Notes: generated from the letters alone by a model not told the origin. A DNA stretch of 64,000 bases from Caldichromatium japonicum (GCF_011290485.1 NZ_CP048029.1:558001-622000); one strand, 5' to 3'; counted from the first letter of the stretch, positions 17,999-28,702 are shown. Numbers and translations are program-made.

Positions 17999-19417
17999 AT
18001 GTCATACGGATTCCTATCGCGTCTGTCTTCTCTTGTGTTGATCGGTATCCTGCTCAGTGGGTCAGCCTTGGCCAAGGAGCTGCCGGATTTCACCAGTCTG
18101 GTCGCTGAAAACGGGCCGGCGGTGGTCAATATCAGCACCAAGCAGTCAACCTCCATCCCGCGTCGTTTGCGTGATCTGCCGATGCCCAAGCTTCCCGACG
18201 GTAGCCCGCTCGAGGAGTTCTTCCGGCATTTCTTCGGCGAGGACGGTCCCTTACCTGAAGACGATATTCAGGGACGCTCTCTGGGTTCTGGCTTCTTCAT
18301 CTCGGCGGATGGCGATGTCCTGACCAATGCGCATGTTGTCGAGGGCGCCGACGAAATCATCGTGCGTACCAGCGACCGGCGCGAGTTCATCGCCAAGGTG
18401 ATCGGCAGCGATAAACGCAGTGATATCGCTTTGCTCAAGGTCGAGGCGACGAACATCCCCAAGGTGCATATCGGTTCGAGCAAGGATCTGGAGGTCGGTG
18501 AATGGGTCTTGGCCATCGGGTCACCCTTTGGCTTTGAGTCCTCGGCTACCGCTGGCATCGTCAGTGCCAAGGGACGCAGCCTGCCGAGTGAAAACTATGT
18601 GCCCTTCATCCAGACCGATGTCGCGATCAACCCAGGCAATTCGGGCGGTCCCCTGTTCAATCTCAAGGGGGAGGTCGTGGGGGTCAATAGCCAGATCTAT
18701 AGCCGCACCGGCGGTTTTATGGGCCTGTCGTTTGCCATCCCCATCGAGGTGGCGATGGATGTGGTCGAGCAGCTCAAAACCAAGGGCCGGGTCAGCCGCG
18801 GCTGGTTGGGGGTATTGATCCAGGATGTGACCCGTGAATTGGCCGAGTCATTTGGCATGCCCCAGCCGCGCGGCGCCCTGATCGCCAAGGTCCTGCCCAA
18901 TAGCCCGGCGGCGGCTGCGGGTTTGCAAGTAGGCGATGTGATCCTGTCATACAATGGGCGCGAGATCCCGACCTCTAGTAGCCTGCCCCCCCTGGTCGGC
19001 GCGACCCATGTGGGCGAGAGCGCCAAGCTTGTTGTCTTGCGTCAGGGCAAACAGATCGAACTGACGATCAAGATCGAGGAGTTACCCGACGAGGATCAGC
19101 TCGCCTCCAATGACAAAGGCAGCGATAAACCGAGTGCCAATCGCTTGGGGTTGGTCGTGCGCGATCTGACTGCCGATGAACGCCGTCAGCTCGAGGTGGA
19201 CGGCGGTGTCTTGATCGAGTCGGTCGAGCGGGGCCCAGCTGCTGCCGTCGGTCTTGCCGGGGGCGATGTCATCTTGATGCTCGACAATCAACCTGTAAGC
19301 AACCGTGCCGATTTCGATCGTATCCTGGAGAAGATCGAGCCCGGGCGCGCTGTGGCGGTTTTGATCCAGCGCGGTGACAGCCGGATGTTTTACGCCTTCA
19401 AACTGCCCAAGCCGTAA
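17999..19417 (+). CDS. mucD: DegP/MucD periplasmic serine protease
   Basis: A 472-aa HtrA-family protease. Signal peptide ending ..LLSGSALAKE. Trypsin-like domain with His (TNAHVVEGADE), Asp (DKRSDIALLKVE) and Ser (NPGNSGGPLFN). Two PDZ domains (about 270-360 and 385-470). It degrades misfolded envelope proteins and closes the rpoE operon. Start at 17999 with TTGGAG upstream; a terminator follows at 19445. Confidence 0.94.
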   Translation: MSYGFLSRLSSLVLIGILLSGSALAKELPDFTSLVAENGPAVVNISTKQSTSIPRRLRDLPMPKLPDGSPLEEFFRHFFGEDGPLPEDDIQGRSLGSGFFISADGDVLTNAHVVEGADEIIVRTSDRREFIAKVIGSDKRSDIALLKVEATNIPKVHIGSSKDLEVGEWVLAIGSPFGFESSATAGIVSAKGRSLPSENYVPFIQTDVAINPGNSGGPLFNLKGEVVGVNSQIYSRTGGFMGLSFAIPIEVAMDVVEQLKTKGRVSRGWLGVLIQDVTRELAESFGMPQPRGALIAKVLPNSPAAAAGLQVGDVILSYNGREIPTSSSLPPLVGATHVGESAKLVVLRQGKQIELTIKIEELPDEDQLASNDKGSDKPSANRLGLVVRDLTADERRQLEVDGGVLIESVERGPAAAVGLAGGDVILMLDNQPVSNRADFDRILEKIEPGRAVAVLIQRGDSRMFYAFKLPKP

Positions 19418-19444
19418 AACAGGCGTTCTTCTTTGCTCAGAGCA

Positions 19445-19490
19445 GGCGCCTTGTTGTCCGCCGAGGACCAAGGCGCCATTGTTTTGTTAT
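19445..19490 (+). terminator. Rho-independent terminator after mucD
   Basis: Stem GGCGCCTTG...CAAGGCGCC with an inner GTCC/GGAC pairing, followed by ATTGTTTTGTT. It ends the rpoE-rse-mucD transcript and separates it from lepA. Confidence 0.85.
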
Positions 19491-19546
19491 CATCATCCGC
19501 TTGAACGCTGCCCCTCGCGATTTGTCGATGTCCTGCTAAGAGCTTG

Positions 19547-21346
19547 ATGACTGACCTGAAGCATATTCGCAATTTTTCGATCATCGCCCATATCGATCAC
19601 GGCAAATCCACGCTTGCCGACCGTTTCATCCAGCTTTGCGGGGCCTTGAGCGAGCGGGAGATGTCCAGCCAGGTCTTGGATTCGATGGACATCGAGCGCG
19701 AGCGCGGGATCACTATCAAGGCGCAAAGCGTCACCCTCAATTATCAGGCGCGCGACGGGCAGGTCTATCAGCTCAATTTCATCGATACGCCGGGGCATGT
19801 GGATTTCTCCTATGAAGTCTCGCGCTCGCTCGCGGCCTGCGAAGGTGCCCTGCTGGTGGTGGATGCGGCCCAAGGGGTCGAGGCCCAAAGCGTCGCCAAC
19901 TGCTATACCGCGATCGATCAGGGGCTAGAGGTCGTTCCCGTCCTGAATAAGATCGACCTGCCATCCGCCGATCCCGAGCGGGTGATCAAGGAGATCGAAG
20001 AGATCATCGGCCTGGATGCCCAGGATGCCTTGCGGGTCAGCGCCAAGACCGGAGAGGGGGTCCAGGGGCTCTTGGAGGCGTTGGTGGCCCGCATCCCGCC
20101 GCCCAAGGGTGATCGCGAGGCGCCGCTGCAGGCGCTGATCATCGATTCCTGGTTCGATCCCTATGTCGGCGTGGTGTCATTGGTGCGGGTGATGAACGGG
20201 CTGATCCGCCCACGCGATCGCATCCTGGTCATGTCCACCGGTCGCATCTATCAGGTGGATACAGTCGGGGTCTTTACTCCCAAAAAATGCGAGCGCAGCG
20301 CCCTGGGGCCAGGTGAGGTCGGTTATCTGATCGCTGGGATCAAGGAGATCGATGGTGCCCCGGTAGGCGATACCATCACCTCACCTGAGCGTCCAGGCGA
20401 AAAGCTGCCTGGATTCAAGGAGATGCAGCCCAGGGTTTTCGCCGGACTCTATACCGTGGTCTCGGATGATTATGAAGACCTGCGCGAGGCGCTTGGTAAG
20501 CTGCGCCTTAACGATGCTGCCCTGCATTATGAGCCAGAGGTTTCCCAGGCGCTGGGCTTTGGCTTTCGCTGCGGCTTTCTTGGGCTCTTGCACATGGAGA
20601 TCGTCCAGGAGCGGCTGGAGCGCGAATACGACCTCGACCTTATCACCACCGCCCCGACCGTGGTCTATGAGGTCTTGCGCACCAATGGCGAGATCCTGCG
20701 CATCGAGAACCCAGCGGATCTACCCGACCCCTCGCAGATCGCCGAGATCCGCGAGCCGATCATCGAGGCCCATATCCTCACCCCTCCGGATCATCTCGGC
20801 GCCGTGATCAACCTCTGCATCGAGAAGCGCGGGGTACAAAAGAACATCCAATATCTCGGGGGACAGGTCCAGGTCGTCTATGAATTGCCCTTAAGCGAGG
20901 TCGTGCTCGACTTCTTCGATCGGCTCAAGTCATGCAGCCGCGGTTTTGCTTCCTTTGAATACGAGTTCAAGCGCTTCCAGGCTGCCGACCTGGTCAAGCT
21001 CTATATCCTGATCAATGGTGAGCGGGTCGATTCCCTGTGCCTGATCGTGCATCGCTCCCAGGCGCAAGGCCGCGGGCGCGAGATCACCGAACGCCTCAAA
21101 GAGTTGATCCCGCGCCAGATGTTCGAGGTTGCGATCCAAGCGGCCATCGGCTCCAAGATCATCGCGCGCAGCACGGTCAAACCCTTGCGCAAGAATGTCA
21201 CCGCTAAATGCTATGGCGGCGACGTGACCCGCAAGCGCAAATTATTGGAAAAACAGAAAGAAGGCAAAAAACGCATGAAACAGGTCGGCAGGGTCGATAT
21301 TCCGCAAGAGGCATTCTTGGCCGTGCTGCAAAGCAATAAGGAATAA
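19547..21346 (+). CDS. lepA: Elongation factor 4 (LepA)
   Basis: A 599-aa translational GTPase that back-translocates or assists ribosome assembly. G1 is [13 protein letters not shown], switch II is [12 protein letters not shown] and G4 is NKIDLP. The C-terminal LepA-specific domain ends with [20 protein letters not shown]. The start is placed at ATG 19547; the preceding TTG is in frame but unlikely. Upstream of lepB, as in most gammaproteobacteria. Confidence 0.97.
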   Translation: MTDLKHIRNFSIIAHIDHGKSTLADRFIQLCGALSEREMSSQVLDSMDIERERGITIKAQSVTLNYQARDGQVYQLNFIDTPGHVDFSYEVSRSLAACEGALLVVDAAQGVEAQSVANCYTAIDQGLEVVPVLNKIDLPSADPERVIKEIEEIIGLDAQDALRVSAKTGEGVQGLLEALVARIPPPKGDREAPLQALIIDSWFDPYVGVVSLVRVMNGLIRPRDRILVMSTGRIYQVDTVGVFTPKKCERSALGPGEVGYLIAGIKEIDGAPVGDTITSPERPGEKLPGFKEMQPRVFAGLYTVVSDDYEDLREALGKLRLNDAALHYEPEVSQALGFGFRCGFLGLLHMEIVQERLEREYDLDLITTAPTVVYEVLRTNGEILRIENPADLPDPSQIAEIREPIIEAHILTPPDHLGAVINLCIEKRGVQKNIQYLGGQVQVVYELPLSEVVLDFFDRLKSCSRGFASFEYEFKRFQAADLVKLYILINGERVDSLCLIVHRSQAQGRGREITERLKELIPRQMFEVAIQAAIGSKIIARSTVKPLRKNVTAKCYGGDVTRKRKLLEKQKEGKKRMKQVGRVDIPQEAFLAVLQSNKE

Positions 21347-21402
21347 ACCAAGCTCGGCTCGGCATCCGCCTGTTCATCCCCGCAAGGAGATATTGAAATC
21401 AT

Positions 21403-22254
21403 ATGACCTTCGATTTCCCGGCCTTTCTCGTCTTGGCCTCCGCGGTGACGGGGGGCATCTGGTTGATCGATGTGCTTTTGTTTGCCCCGCGCCGGCGAGC
21501 GGCAGTGGCGGCAGCCAGTCAGGGTACAGCGGTGCCAGCGACAGGGGCAGCGCTCGGCAAGGAGCCGGTAATCGTCGAATATGCCCGCTCCTTCTTTCCG
21601 GTGATCTTCGCGGTCTTGGTATTGCGCTCATTCCTCGTCGAGCCCTTTCGCATCCCCTCCAACTCGATGATGCCGACCTTATTGACGGGCGATTTCATCC
21701 TAGTCAATAAATTCGCCTATGGTCTGAGGTTGCCGGTGCTGAATGTGAAGTTCCTCGACATTGGCGAGCCCCAACGCGGCGATGTGGTGGTCTTTAAGTT
21801 TCCGCTCGATCCGCGCACCGATTACATCAAGCGGATTGTCGGGGTACCGGGCGATCTGATCGACTATCATCAAAAAACCCTCTATATCAACGGCGAAGCC
21901 ATCGCCCAGGAACCGGTCGGGACCTATATCGGGGTAGGCTCAGGCCGCGAGATGACCGGGGCGCACGAGGCGATCGAGCATCTAGGTGGCGTTGATCATG
22001 CCATCCTGACTCGCCCCAATGCGCCTAACCTGCCCTTTGGCTGCCAGGTATTGGCTTTGGGTCCGGTCAAGGTCCCAGAAGGCCATTATTTCGTCATGGG
22101 TGACAATCGCGACAACAGCAATGATAGCCGTTGCTGGGGGTTCGTGCCCGAGGACAAGCTCGTCGGCAAGGCATTCGCGATCTGGATGCACTGGGACGGA
22201 CGGCGCGAGGGCCTACCCATCGCCTGGTCGCGTCTTTGGACCGGCATCCACTAA
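21403..22254 (+). CDS. lepB: Signal peptidase I
   Basis: A 283-aa membrane serine protease that removes signal peptides. Two N-terminal transmembrane segments (about 4-25 and 60-80), catalytic Ser in FRIPSNSMMPTLLTGDF, catalytic Lys in DYIKRIVGVPGD, and GDNRDNSNDSRCWGFVP. Preceded by AAGGAG. Confidence 0.96.
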   Translation: MTFDFPAFLVLASAVTGGIWLIDVLLFAPRRRAAVAAASQGTAVPATGAALGKEPVIVEYARSFFPVIFAVLVLRSFLVEPFRIPSNSMMPTLLTGDFILVNKFAYGLRLPVLNVKFLDIGEPQRGDVVVFKFPLDPRTDYIKRIVGVPGDLIDYHQKTLYINGEAIAQEPVGTYIGVGSGREMTGAHEAIEHLGGVDHAILTRPNAPNLPFGCQVLALGPVKVPEGHYFVMGDNRDNSNDSRCWGFVPEDKLVGKAFAIWMHWDGRREGLPIAWSRLWTGIH

Positions 22255-22272
22255 CCACAGAGGTTAAGCACT

Positions 22273-22680
22273 ATGCAGCAAACCATGACAACCGAACACC
22301 TCCCCGCGCGTCAGCGCGGGCTGGGCTTTTTGTCCTTGATCATCATCATCGCCTTGGCATCGTTCTTCGGGACCCTGTTGTTTAAGCTCGGTCCAAAGTA
22401 TCAGGGCTTTTGGACCGTGCGCTCGATCATGGAGGAGACGGCCAAAAGCTTTGACCCAGCTCGCGATGGCGGCGGACGCGGTCTGATCAATACGCTCGAA
22501 AAGCGGCTCTATATCAACTCGATCAGCCACGTCGATACCAAGAACTTCAAGGTCGAGCGGTTAGGCGACAATCGCCTCAAACTCATCCTCGAATATGAAG
22601 ATCGGGTACACCTATTTTTCAATATCGATGCCGTATTGATCTTCAAGCACCAGGTTGACGTCGTCTCGCCGCAAGTGTGA
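22273..22680 (+). CDS. DUF4845 single-pass membrane protein
   Basis: A 135-aa protein with one N-terminal transmembrane helix (about 17-38, GFLSLIIIIALASFFGTLLF) and a small extracytoplasmic domain. DUF4845 proteins are commonly found between lepB and rnc; the function is unknown. Its stop overlaps the rnc GTG start (GTGA), indicating coupling. Confidence 0.88.
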   Translation: MQQTMTTEHLPARQRGLGFLSLIIIIALASFFGTLLFKLGPKYQGFWTVRSIMEETAKSFDPARDGGGRGLINTLEKRLYINSISHVDTKNFKVERLGDNRLKLILEYEDRVHLFFNIDAVLIFKHQVDVVSPQV

Positions 22681-23354
22681 ACACGGACCTTATGCGCTTT
22701 GCCCAGGTATTGGGACACCGCTTCCAGCGGGAGGATCTGCTTGTTCAAGCCCTGACTCACCGTAGTTTTGGTGCTGCGAACAACGAGCGGTTGGAGTTTT
22801 TAGGCGATGCCTTATTGGGCTTTGTGATCGCCGAGATCCTGCTTGAACGGTTTCCGACGGCCAACGAAGGGACGTTAAGCCGGATGCGCGCCGCTTTGGT
22901 CAAGCGCGAAGCGCTGGCGGCCTTGGCGCGCGATCTCAGGCTGGGGGAGGTTCTCCGTCTGGGGGCGGGCGAGCTGCGTACCGGCGGCCATGCCCGCGAT
23001 TCGATCCTGGCAGACGCACTTGAGGCGGTCTTTGGCGCCGTTTATTTGGATGCCGGTTTCGAACGCGCGCGCGCCGTGGTGCTCGAACGCTTTGCCAGTC
23101 GCCTTGCCCAGATCGATGCCAGCGAGTCGGGCAAGGACCCTAAGACCCGTTTGCAGGAATGGCTCCAAGGCGCCCGCCGCCCGCTGCCCGACTATCAGGT
23201 GCTGGCAATCGAGGGCGAGCAACACGATCAGATCTTTACGGTTAGCTGCCAGCTTCAGGACGCTGAGCTCATGACCCAAGGCACGGGGACGAGTCGGCGG
23301 CGTGCCGAGCAGTCGGCGGCCGAACGTATGCTGGAGCTATTGCGCCGTGGCTGA
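22677..23354 (+). CDS. rnc: Ribonuclease III
   Basis: A 225-aa double-strand-specific RNase. Signature NERLEFLGDALL (about 35-46), second acidic site LADALEAVFGAVYLD, and a C-terminal dsRBD (about 153-223). The GTG start overlaps the upstream stop. It processes rRNA precursors and structured mRNAs. Confidence 0.96.
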   Translation: MNTDLMRFAQVLGHRFQREDLLVQALTHRSFGAANNERLEFLGDALLGFVIAEILLERFPTANEGTLSRMRAALVKREALAALARDLRLGEVLRLGAGELRTGGHARDSILADALEAVFGAVYLDAGFERARAVVLERFASRLAQIDASESGKDPKTRLQEWLQGARRPLPDYQVLAIEGEQHDQIFTVSCQLQDAELMTQGTGTSRRRAEQSAAERMLELLRRG

Positions 23355-24252
23355 CTTGATCCCACTCCCTAGCCGCTGCGGCACCGTTGCCATCGTGGGG
23401 CGGCCCAACGTTGGTAAATCGACCCTTCTCAACCGGCTGTTGGGCCAACAGTTGGTGATCACCTCGCATAAGGCCCAGACCACCCGTCATGCGATCCTAG
23501 GGATCAAGACGCGGCCAGACGGCCAGATCCTGTTCGTCGATACCCCAGGCATCCATCGCCGTGGCGACAATGCGCTCAACCGCTATCTCAATCGGACGGC
23601 GCGTGCCGCACTTGTGGATACGGATCTGGCCCTGCTCGTGGTCGAGGCGGGGCGCTGGACGCAGGAAGACGCTCTTGCCCTGGAGTCGATCGTTGCTGCT
23701 GATATCCGTGCGATCGTGGCGGTCAACAAGATCGACCGGCTCGCCAATAAGACTCTGTTATTGCCTTATTTGCAGGAGCTCAGCGAGCGCCATGCCTTTA
23801 TGCATCTGGTGCCGATCTCGGCGACCAAGGGCGATCAGTTGGCGCACCTGGAGTCCTTGATCCTTTCGGCCCTCCCCGAGGGTGATCCGGTCTTTCCGCC
23901 GGATCAGCTCAGCGACCGCCCCGAGCGGTTCTTTGCCGCTGAGTTGGTGCGCGAGCAGTTGATGCGACGCTATGCCGACGAGCTGCCCTATGCGACTACT
24001 GTCGAGATCGAGCGCTTCGAAGAGGAGGGTGGGCGCTACCGCATCCATGCGCTCATCTGGGTGGAGCGCCCCAGCCAAAAGGCGATCATCATCGGCAAAC
24101 AGGGCGAGGCGCTCAAGGCGTGCGCCGTCCAGTCGCGTCTCAAGATGGAGCGGTTTTTCGGCTGTCCCGTGCATCTTCAGGTCTGGGTCAAGCTCAAAAA
24201 GAGCTGGGCAAGCGATGAAACCGCACTCGCCGCCCTTGGTTATCAGGATTGA
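23347..24252 (+). CDS. era: GTPase Era
   Basis: A 301-aa GTPase for 30S maturation. G1 GRPNVGKSTLLNR, switch region SHKAQTTRH, G3 DTPGIH, G4 NKIDRL, and a C-terminal KH domain (about 225-300, KAIIIGKQGEALK). The GTG start at 23347 overlaps the rnc end by 8 bp; the longer frame from 23302 is not family-like. Confidence 0.96.
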   Translation: MADLIPLPSRCGTVAIVGRPNVGKSTLLNRLLGQQLVITSHKAQTTRHAILGIKTRPDGQILFVDTPGIHRRGDNALNRYLNRTARAALVDTDLALLVVEAGRWTQEDALALESIVAADIRAIVAVNKIDRLANKTLLLPYLQELSERHAFMHLVPISATKGDQLAHLESLILSALPEGDPVFPPDQLSDRPERFFAAELVREQLMRRYADELPYATTVEIERFEEEGGRYRIHALIWVERPSQKAIIIGKQGEALKACAVQSRLKMERFFGCPVHLQVWVKLKKSWASDETALAALGYQD

Positions 24253-24283
24253 GCTTGCAGTCTCGCCTGGGTGAGGATCGCTG

Positions 24284-25015
24284 GTGTCAGTGTCTCATTC
24301 ACTCTTTTTGGGATTTGTGCTTCATCGCCGTGATTATCGTGATACCAGCCTCTTGCTTGAGCTTTTCGGGATCGGCCAGGGGCGGCTGGCGGCGATCGCC
24401 AAGGGGGCGCGCCGTCCCCGCCAAATCGCCAGCGCCCTCTTGCAGCCCTTTCAACCGCTCTGGCTGGCTGTCAGCGGACGGGGCGAGGTCAAGACTCTGA
24501 CTGCCGTCGAGGCAGCAGGTCCCCCGTTTGCCTTGATTGGGCCTGCCTTGGTGTCAGGCTTTTATCTTAATGAGCTCTTGTTGCGGCTCTTGGCGCGTCA
24601 GGACCCGCATGACCGGTTATTCGTCTTTTATCAAGCGGCTCTGGCAGGTCTTGCTGAGGGCGCAGAACTGGAGCGTAGCTTGCGCCGCTTCGAGTGCCAG
24701 TTGCTCGCCGAGCTCGGCTATGGCCTGAATCTGGAGCGCGTCGCTGATGATGGATCACCGGTCATGCCAGAACGGGTCTATATCTATGATTGCGAGTCTG
24801 GACCGCGCGCTCTGGATTCCGGGGCCCAGGGTCCGCGGGTCTCGGGCGCGACCCTCTTGGCCTTGGCACGCGATGATGCCCTCGATCCGGTGCAGCGCCG
24901 CGAGGCCCGAAACCTGCTGCGCCATGCCCTTGCCCCGCACCTGGGTGGGAGACCCATGCAGAGCCGTGAGTTACACCGGCATTGGTTTGGCCGTGCACCC
25001 TGCCCCAAACCCTGA
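24284..25015 (+). CDS. recO: DNA repair protein RecO
   Basis: A 243-aa recombination mediator that helps load RecA with RecF/RecR. An N-terminal OB fold (about 5-80, [18 protein letters not shown]) is followed by the helical domain. It uses a GTG start. Conserved position between era and pdxJ. Confidence 0.94.
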   Translation: MSVSHSLFLGFVLHRRDYRDTSLLLELFGIGQGRLAAIAKGARRPRQIASALLQPFQPLWLAVSGRGEVKTLTAVEAAGPPFALIGPALVSGFYLNELLLRLLARQDPHDRLFVFYQAALAGLAEGAELERSLRRFECQLLAELGYGLNLERVADDGSPVMPERVYIYDCESGPRALDSGAQGPRVSGATLLALARDDALDPVQRREARNLLRHALAPHLGGRPMQSRELHRHWFGRAPCPKP

Positions 25016-25041
25016 GAGACGATCATAAGGTACAGATTGCC

Positions 25042-25821
25042 ATGCCCATGATTTCACCTGCGCCGTCAGCGATCCTGCTCGGCGTCAATATCGATCATAT
25101 CGCCACCCTGCGCCAGGCGCGCGGGACCCGCTATCCCGAGCCGATCCAAGCCGCTTTGATAGCGGAACAAGCGGGTGCAGATGCGATCACCCTGCATCTG
25201 CGCGAAGACCGGCGCCATATCCAGGATCGCGATGTGGAGTTCCTGCGCGATATACTGCAAACCCGCATGAACCTGGAGATGGCCGTCACCCCGGAGATGG
25301 CAGCCATCGCCTGCCGCATCCGGCCTGCCGATTGTTGTCTCGTCCCTGAACGGCGCCAAGAGCTGACCACTGAAGGGGGGCTCGAGGTAGCAGGCCGTAC
25401 GGAAGAATTGCGCGAGTTTTGCGCCCAGCTCACCGACGCCGGTATCCGGGTCTCGCTCTTCATCGATGCCGACCCGGTTCAGGTCGAGGCCGCCGCTGCC
25501 GTCGGTACCCCAGCGATCGAGATCCATACCGGGCATTATGCAGATGCCTGTACCCCGGTTGAGCGTGCCGCCCAGCTCGAGCGCATCCGGGCAGCAGTCA
25601 AACTGGGGCTTGCGCTTGGGCTTCAGGTCAATGCCGGGCATGGGCTTAACTATCACAATGTCCAGGCGATCGCCGCTATCCCTGGGGTGCGCGAGCTTAA
25701 TATCGGTCATGCCATCATCGCCCGCGCCCTCTTTACTGGGCTGGAACAGGCAGTGCGCGAGATGAAGTCCCTGATGCTCCAGGCTGCCTCCTGGCGCCTC
25801 ATCCCGCCATCGGGCAGGTAG
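25042..25821 (+). CDS. pdxJ: Pyridoxine 5'-phosphate synthase
   Basis: A 259-aa TIM-barrel enzyme joining deoxyxylulose phosphate and aminoacetone phosphate in vitamin B6 synthesis. It starts with [20 protein letters not shown], has [15 protein letters not shown], and ends with [11 protein letters not shown] and [13 protein letters not shown]. Start 25042 has AAGG upstream; the frame open from 24982 overlaps recO and is not native. Confidence 0.96.
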   Translation: MPMISPAPSAILLGVNIDHIATLRQARGTRYPEPIQAALIAEQAGADAITLHLREDRRHIQDRDVEFLRDILQTRMNLEMAVTPEMAAIACRIRPADCCLVPERRQELTTEGGLEVAGRTEELREFCAQLTDAGIRVSLFIDADPVQVEAAAAVGTPAIEIHTGHYADACTPVERAAQLERIRAAVKLGLALGLQVNAGHGLNYHNVQAIAAIPGVRELNIGHAIIARALFTGLEQAVREMKSLMLQAASWRLIPPSGR

Positions 25822-25857
25822 TGAACGGATGGACATGGGCAAAGCTGTGCACCCTCA

Positions 25858-27126
25858 ATGATTCGCACCCTCTATATCTGGCTGTGGTATCTGGCCTTGC
25901 CTTGGGTCTTGGTGCGCCTGTGGTGGCGCGGTCGCCTGCAACCGGCCTACCGCCAGCGTATCGGCGAACGTCTGGGATGGGGTCCGGCGCCTAGGGCCGA
26001 GATATGGCTCCATGCCGTTTCGGTGGGCGAGGTCCAGGCCGCCGAACCCCTGATCCGCTGGCTGCTGGCTACCCCCCGCGCACCCTCGCTCCTGTTGACC
26101 ACGACGACCCCGACCGGTGCCGAGCGTGTACGCCTGCTCTTTGGGAAGCAGGTGGCCCATCGCTATCTGCCCTTTGATCTCCCCAGGACGGTAGCGCGCT
26201 TTCTCGCTCAGGTGCAACCGCGTCTGGTCCTGATCATGGAGACCGAGCTTTGGCCCAATCTGCTTGCTGAGCTTAAGCGCCGCGCCATCCCCGTTGCCCT
26301 GGTCAATGCCCGTCTCTCTGAACGCTCAGCTCGCCGCTACCGTCTCCTGGGTACCTTGGTCCCGGAGATGCTCAACGATCTTGCCCTGATCGCGGCCCAG
26401 TCGTCTGCCGATGCCGCGCGTTTCATTGACCTAGGGGCGCCGCATGAGCGGGTGCGCGTGACCGGCAATCTCAAATTCGATCGCCCTGAGCCGCCCCATC
26501 TGATGCAAGAGGCACAGCGGGTCCGGGCGCTGTGGGGGGTAGAGCGCCCGGTTTGGGTCGCGGCCAGCACCCATGAGGGCGAGGAGGAGCAGGTCCTGGC
26601 TGCCCATCGCCGTCTTCTGACCCTGTATCCTGAGGCGCTGCTTGTGTTGGTACCGCGTCATCCCGAACGCTTCGACCGGGTCGCGCGTCTGATTGAACGC
26701 CTGGGCTTCGACTATGTACGCCGCTCAATGGCTCGCGCAGTCAGCCCCCATGAGGCGGTCTATCTGGGCGACAGCATGGGCGAACTGCCCGTCTTTCTGG
26801 CCGCTGCCGACCTTGCCTTTATCGGCGGCAGTCTGGTACCCAAGGGCGGACATAACCCACTTGAGGCTGCCGCCGTCGGCGTCCCTATTCTGATCGGGCC
26901 CTCTATCTTTAACTTTGCTGCCATCATCCAGTCCCTCGTCGAGGCTGGCGCCTGTCTCCAAGTGACTGATGGGCCATCGCTCACCCAAGGTTTGGGGGCA
27001 TTGTTTGCCGCCTCCGATCGAAGGTTTCGGATGGGAGCCGCAGGACGCGAGCTGGTCAGCCGCCATTGCGGGTCAATCGAACGGTTGTTGACGGTGCTAC
27101 AGCCCTGGTTGGATGCACCCGTCTAG
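25858..27126 (+). CDS. waaA: Kdo transferase WaaA (KdtA)
   Basis: A 422-aa inner-membrane-anchored glycosyltransferase adding Kdo to lipid IV-A in lipopolysaccharide synthesis. N-terminal hydrophobic anchor (about 4-22), HAVSVGEVQAAEPLI with the conserved SVGE catalytic Glu, METELWPNLL, FIGGSLVPKGGHNPLE, and GT-B architecture. Normal length. Confidence 0.94.
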   Translation: MIRTLYIWLWYLALPWVLVRLWWRGRLQPAYRQRIGERLGWGPAPRAEIWLHAVSVGEVQAAEPLIRWLLATPRAPSLLLTTTTPTGAERVRLLFGKQVAHRYLPFDLPRTVARFLAQVQPRLVLIMETELWPNLLAELKRRAIPVALVNARLSERSARRYRLLGTLVPEMLNDLALIAAQSSADAARFIDLGAPHERVRVTGNLKFDRPEPPHLMQEAQRVRALWGVERPVWVAASTHEGEEEQVLAAHRRLLTLYPEALLVLVPRHPERFDRVARLIERLGFDYVRRSMARAVSPHEAVYLGDSMGELPVFLAAADLAFIGGSLVPKGGHNPLEAAAVGVPILIGPSIFNFAAIIQSLVEAGACLQVTDGPSLTQGLGALFAASDRRFRMGAAGRELVSRHCGSIERLLTVLQPWLDAPV

Positions 27127-27207
27127 GCCCAAGGCATCGGCAGTGCCTCGTCATACGCCTTCCTTGGCCTTTGGTTGGATCCTCCCCAATCAACGGAAAT
27201 GCTCTGT

Positions 27208-27795
27208 CTATTTGGGGTCCTTGAAGAGCGACCAGATTGCGCGGAAGTGTTCATCGGTCGAATCGGCCAGCCATTCGAAACCGACCGACTCAGTGCAGAC
27301 GACCTGAATCCCACATTGACGCATCCGTTCGAGCACATTTACTTTATAAGCGGTCTTGCGCGAGATGATCGCATCCTCGGGCACAAAGACCTGATAGCCC
27401 CAACGTTGCAGGCCTGAGACGGTCTGGAGGATACAGATATGCGCCTCCATCCCGACGACGACCAGTTGGCGACGGTCAGGATGGGAAGAGATGTTGCGTT
27501 CAAATCCGGGGGCGGTGCAGCACGAGAAGGCGGTCTTCTCGGTGGGCTCATGCAGGGTCGGCATGTTGCAGCGGATCGATTCGATGATCGGGCCCAGGCC
27601 CTTGGAATTGTGCTGGGTCGCAATGACCGGAATGCCTACTACCTTGGCCGCCGCAATCAGGCGATTGATGTTGGCAACGACGACTTCCAGTTCATCTTGG
27701 GGCATGGCCGCGGCCAGGCGCTCTTGGGCATCGATGATCAACAGTTGCGAATAGGCCCGCTGGCACAATGGCAATTGGGCTTGATGAATGCTCAT
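27208..27795 (-). CDS. Isochorismatase-family cysteine hydrolase
   Basis: A 195-aa protein of the isochorismatase/nicotinamidase fold (YcaC-like). Catalytic Asp in LLIIDAQERL, Lys in EPTEKTAFSC, and the nucleophile Cys in VGMEAHICILQT. The substrate is unknown. The start is placed at 27795 (MSIHQAQLP); upstream extension is non-homologous. Convergent with waaA. Confidence 0.85.
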   Translation of the reverse strand: MSIHQAQLPLCQRAYSQLLIIDAQERLAAAMPQDELEVVVANINRLIAAAKVVGIPVIATQHNSKGLGPIIESIRCNMPTLHEPTEKTAFSCCTAPGFERNISSHPDRRQLVVVGMEAHICILQTVSGLQRWGYQVFVPEDAIISRKTAYKVNVLERMRQCGIQVVCTESVGFEWLADSTDEHFRAIWSLFKDPK

Positions 27796-28008
27796 AGCAT
27801 GTCCTCCAATGCGTTGTCGCCAACACCCAGCCAGCGACTTGCAGGGTAACCGGTGGATGATCATTGCAGTTTGCATGATCATCCCTGCCAATGGCAAGGA
27901 TTAGTGCGCTTTGAGGGAAGAGAAGGCAATGACTCGAGCGATCTGCGCTTGGCCTTGCCAGCATTGAGATAGGCTGGGGCTTCGCGTTATAGTTTCACCT
28001 CTGTGAAT

Positions 28009-28084
28009 GCTGGCGTAGCTCAGCCGGTAGAGCAGCTGATTTGTAATCAGCAGGTCGTCGGTTCGAATCCGTCCGCCAGCTCCA
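28009..28084 (+). tRNA. tRNA-Thr (anticodon TGT)
   Basis: 76 nt with encoded CCA. The acceptor GCTGGCG pairs with CGCCAGC, the D arm is GCTCAGCCGGTAGAGC, the anticodon stem-loop CTGATTTGTAATCAG gives TGT, and the T arm is GTCGGTTCGAATCCG. It marks the left boundary of the conjugative-element remnant, consistent with integration at the tRNA 3' end. Confidence 0.96.
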
Positions 28085-28095
28085 TAAAATCAATG

Positions 28096-28128
28096 ACTTA
28101 AGTGCAAAAATTCACTCAAGTTTTTTTT
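28096..28128 (+). terminator. Rho-independent terminator after tRNA-Thr
   Basis: Stem ACTTAAGTG / CACTCAAGT (one mismatch), loop CAAAAATT, then eight T. It terminates the tRNA-Thr transcript. Confidence 0.75.
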
Positions 28129-28702
28129 GAGTCACCAATAAGTCACCAAGCGAATGCTTCGACGAAGCATGACCTTGATCCCTGCCATTCGCTGGCCTAG
28201 CGTCCAACTTGCCTCAACCCATTCTTTCTGTCCCCTGGCATCAGGCCGCCTATCCAGCTCTGTGTTCTGAGCAATCTGGCGTGGTCTTACCTCGCATTCA
28301 CTTGCTCGACGGTTCGGTCGGCTATTCTGAGTCCAGGCCACTCACAAGCGATACTCTAGAGTTGCAGGGGGTGGTCTCAGGATCTGGGAACAGTGGGAGC
28401 AAATCTCTAAATTTCTGATAATAATTAGTTTTTTTTGAGAAGAAACGCTCTTTTTTGCGCTGCTGTGTGGTAACATGTCTGGGAACAAGCCACGTCCGTC
28501 GTGAGCGTGTCGATTGGCGAGGACATGGGATCCGGGCGCTGAGTTCAGTCGTCAGGCACGCGCGCGGTTCGCCGTGGCGGTGTGGGATCCGAAACGGGAG
28601 GCCGGCACTGCACCTCACCCCGGCGCGTCAGCCCGCATCGCTGTCCGTCGAGTTCCAGGACATGTGCCCGATGTCCAGCGCGCCACGCCGCCCCAGCGAG
28701 CC
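28129..28702. other. No recognisable gene; left end of integrated element
   Basis: No integrase or other known gene is readable in any frame. The stretch contains an AT-rich segment (28417-28460) unlike its surroundings and a 73-aa ORF on the plus strand (28514-28735) without recognisable features. It probably holds remnants left after loss of the integrase of the conjugative element. Confidence 0.35.
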
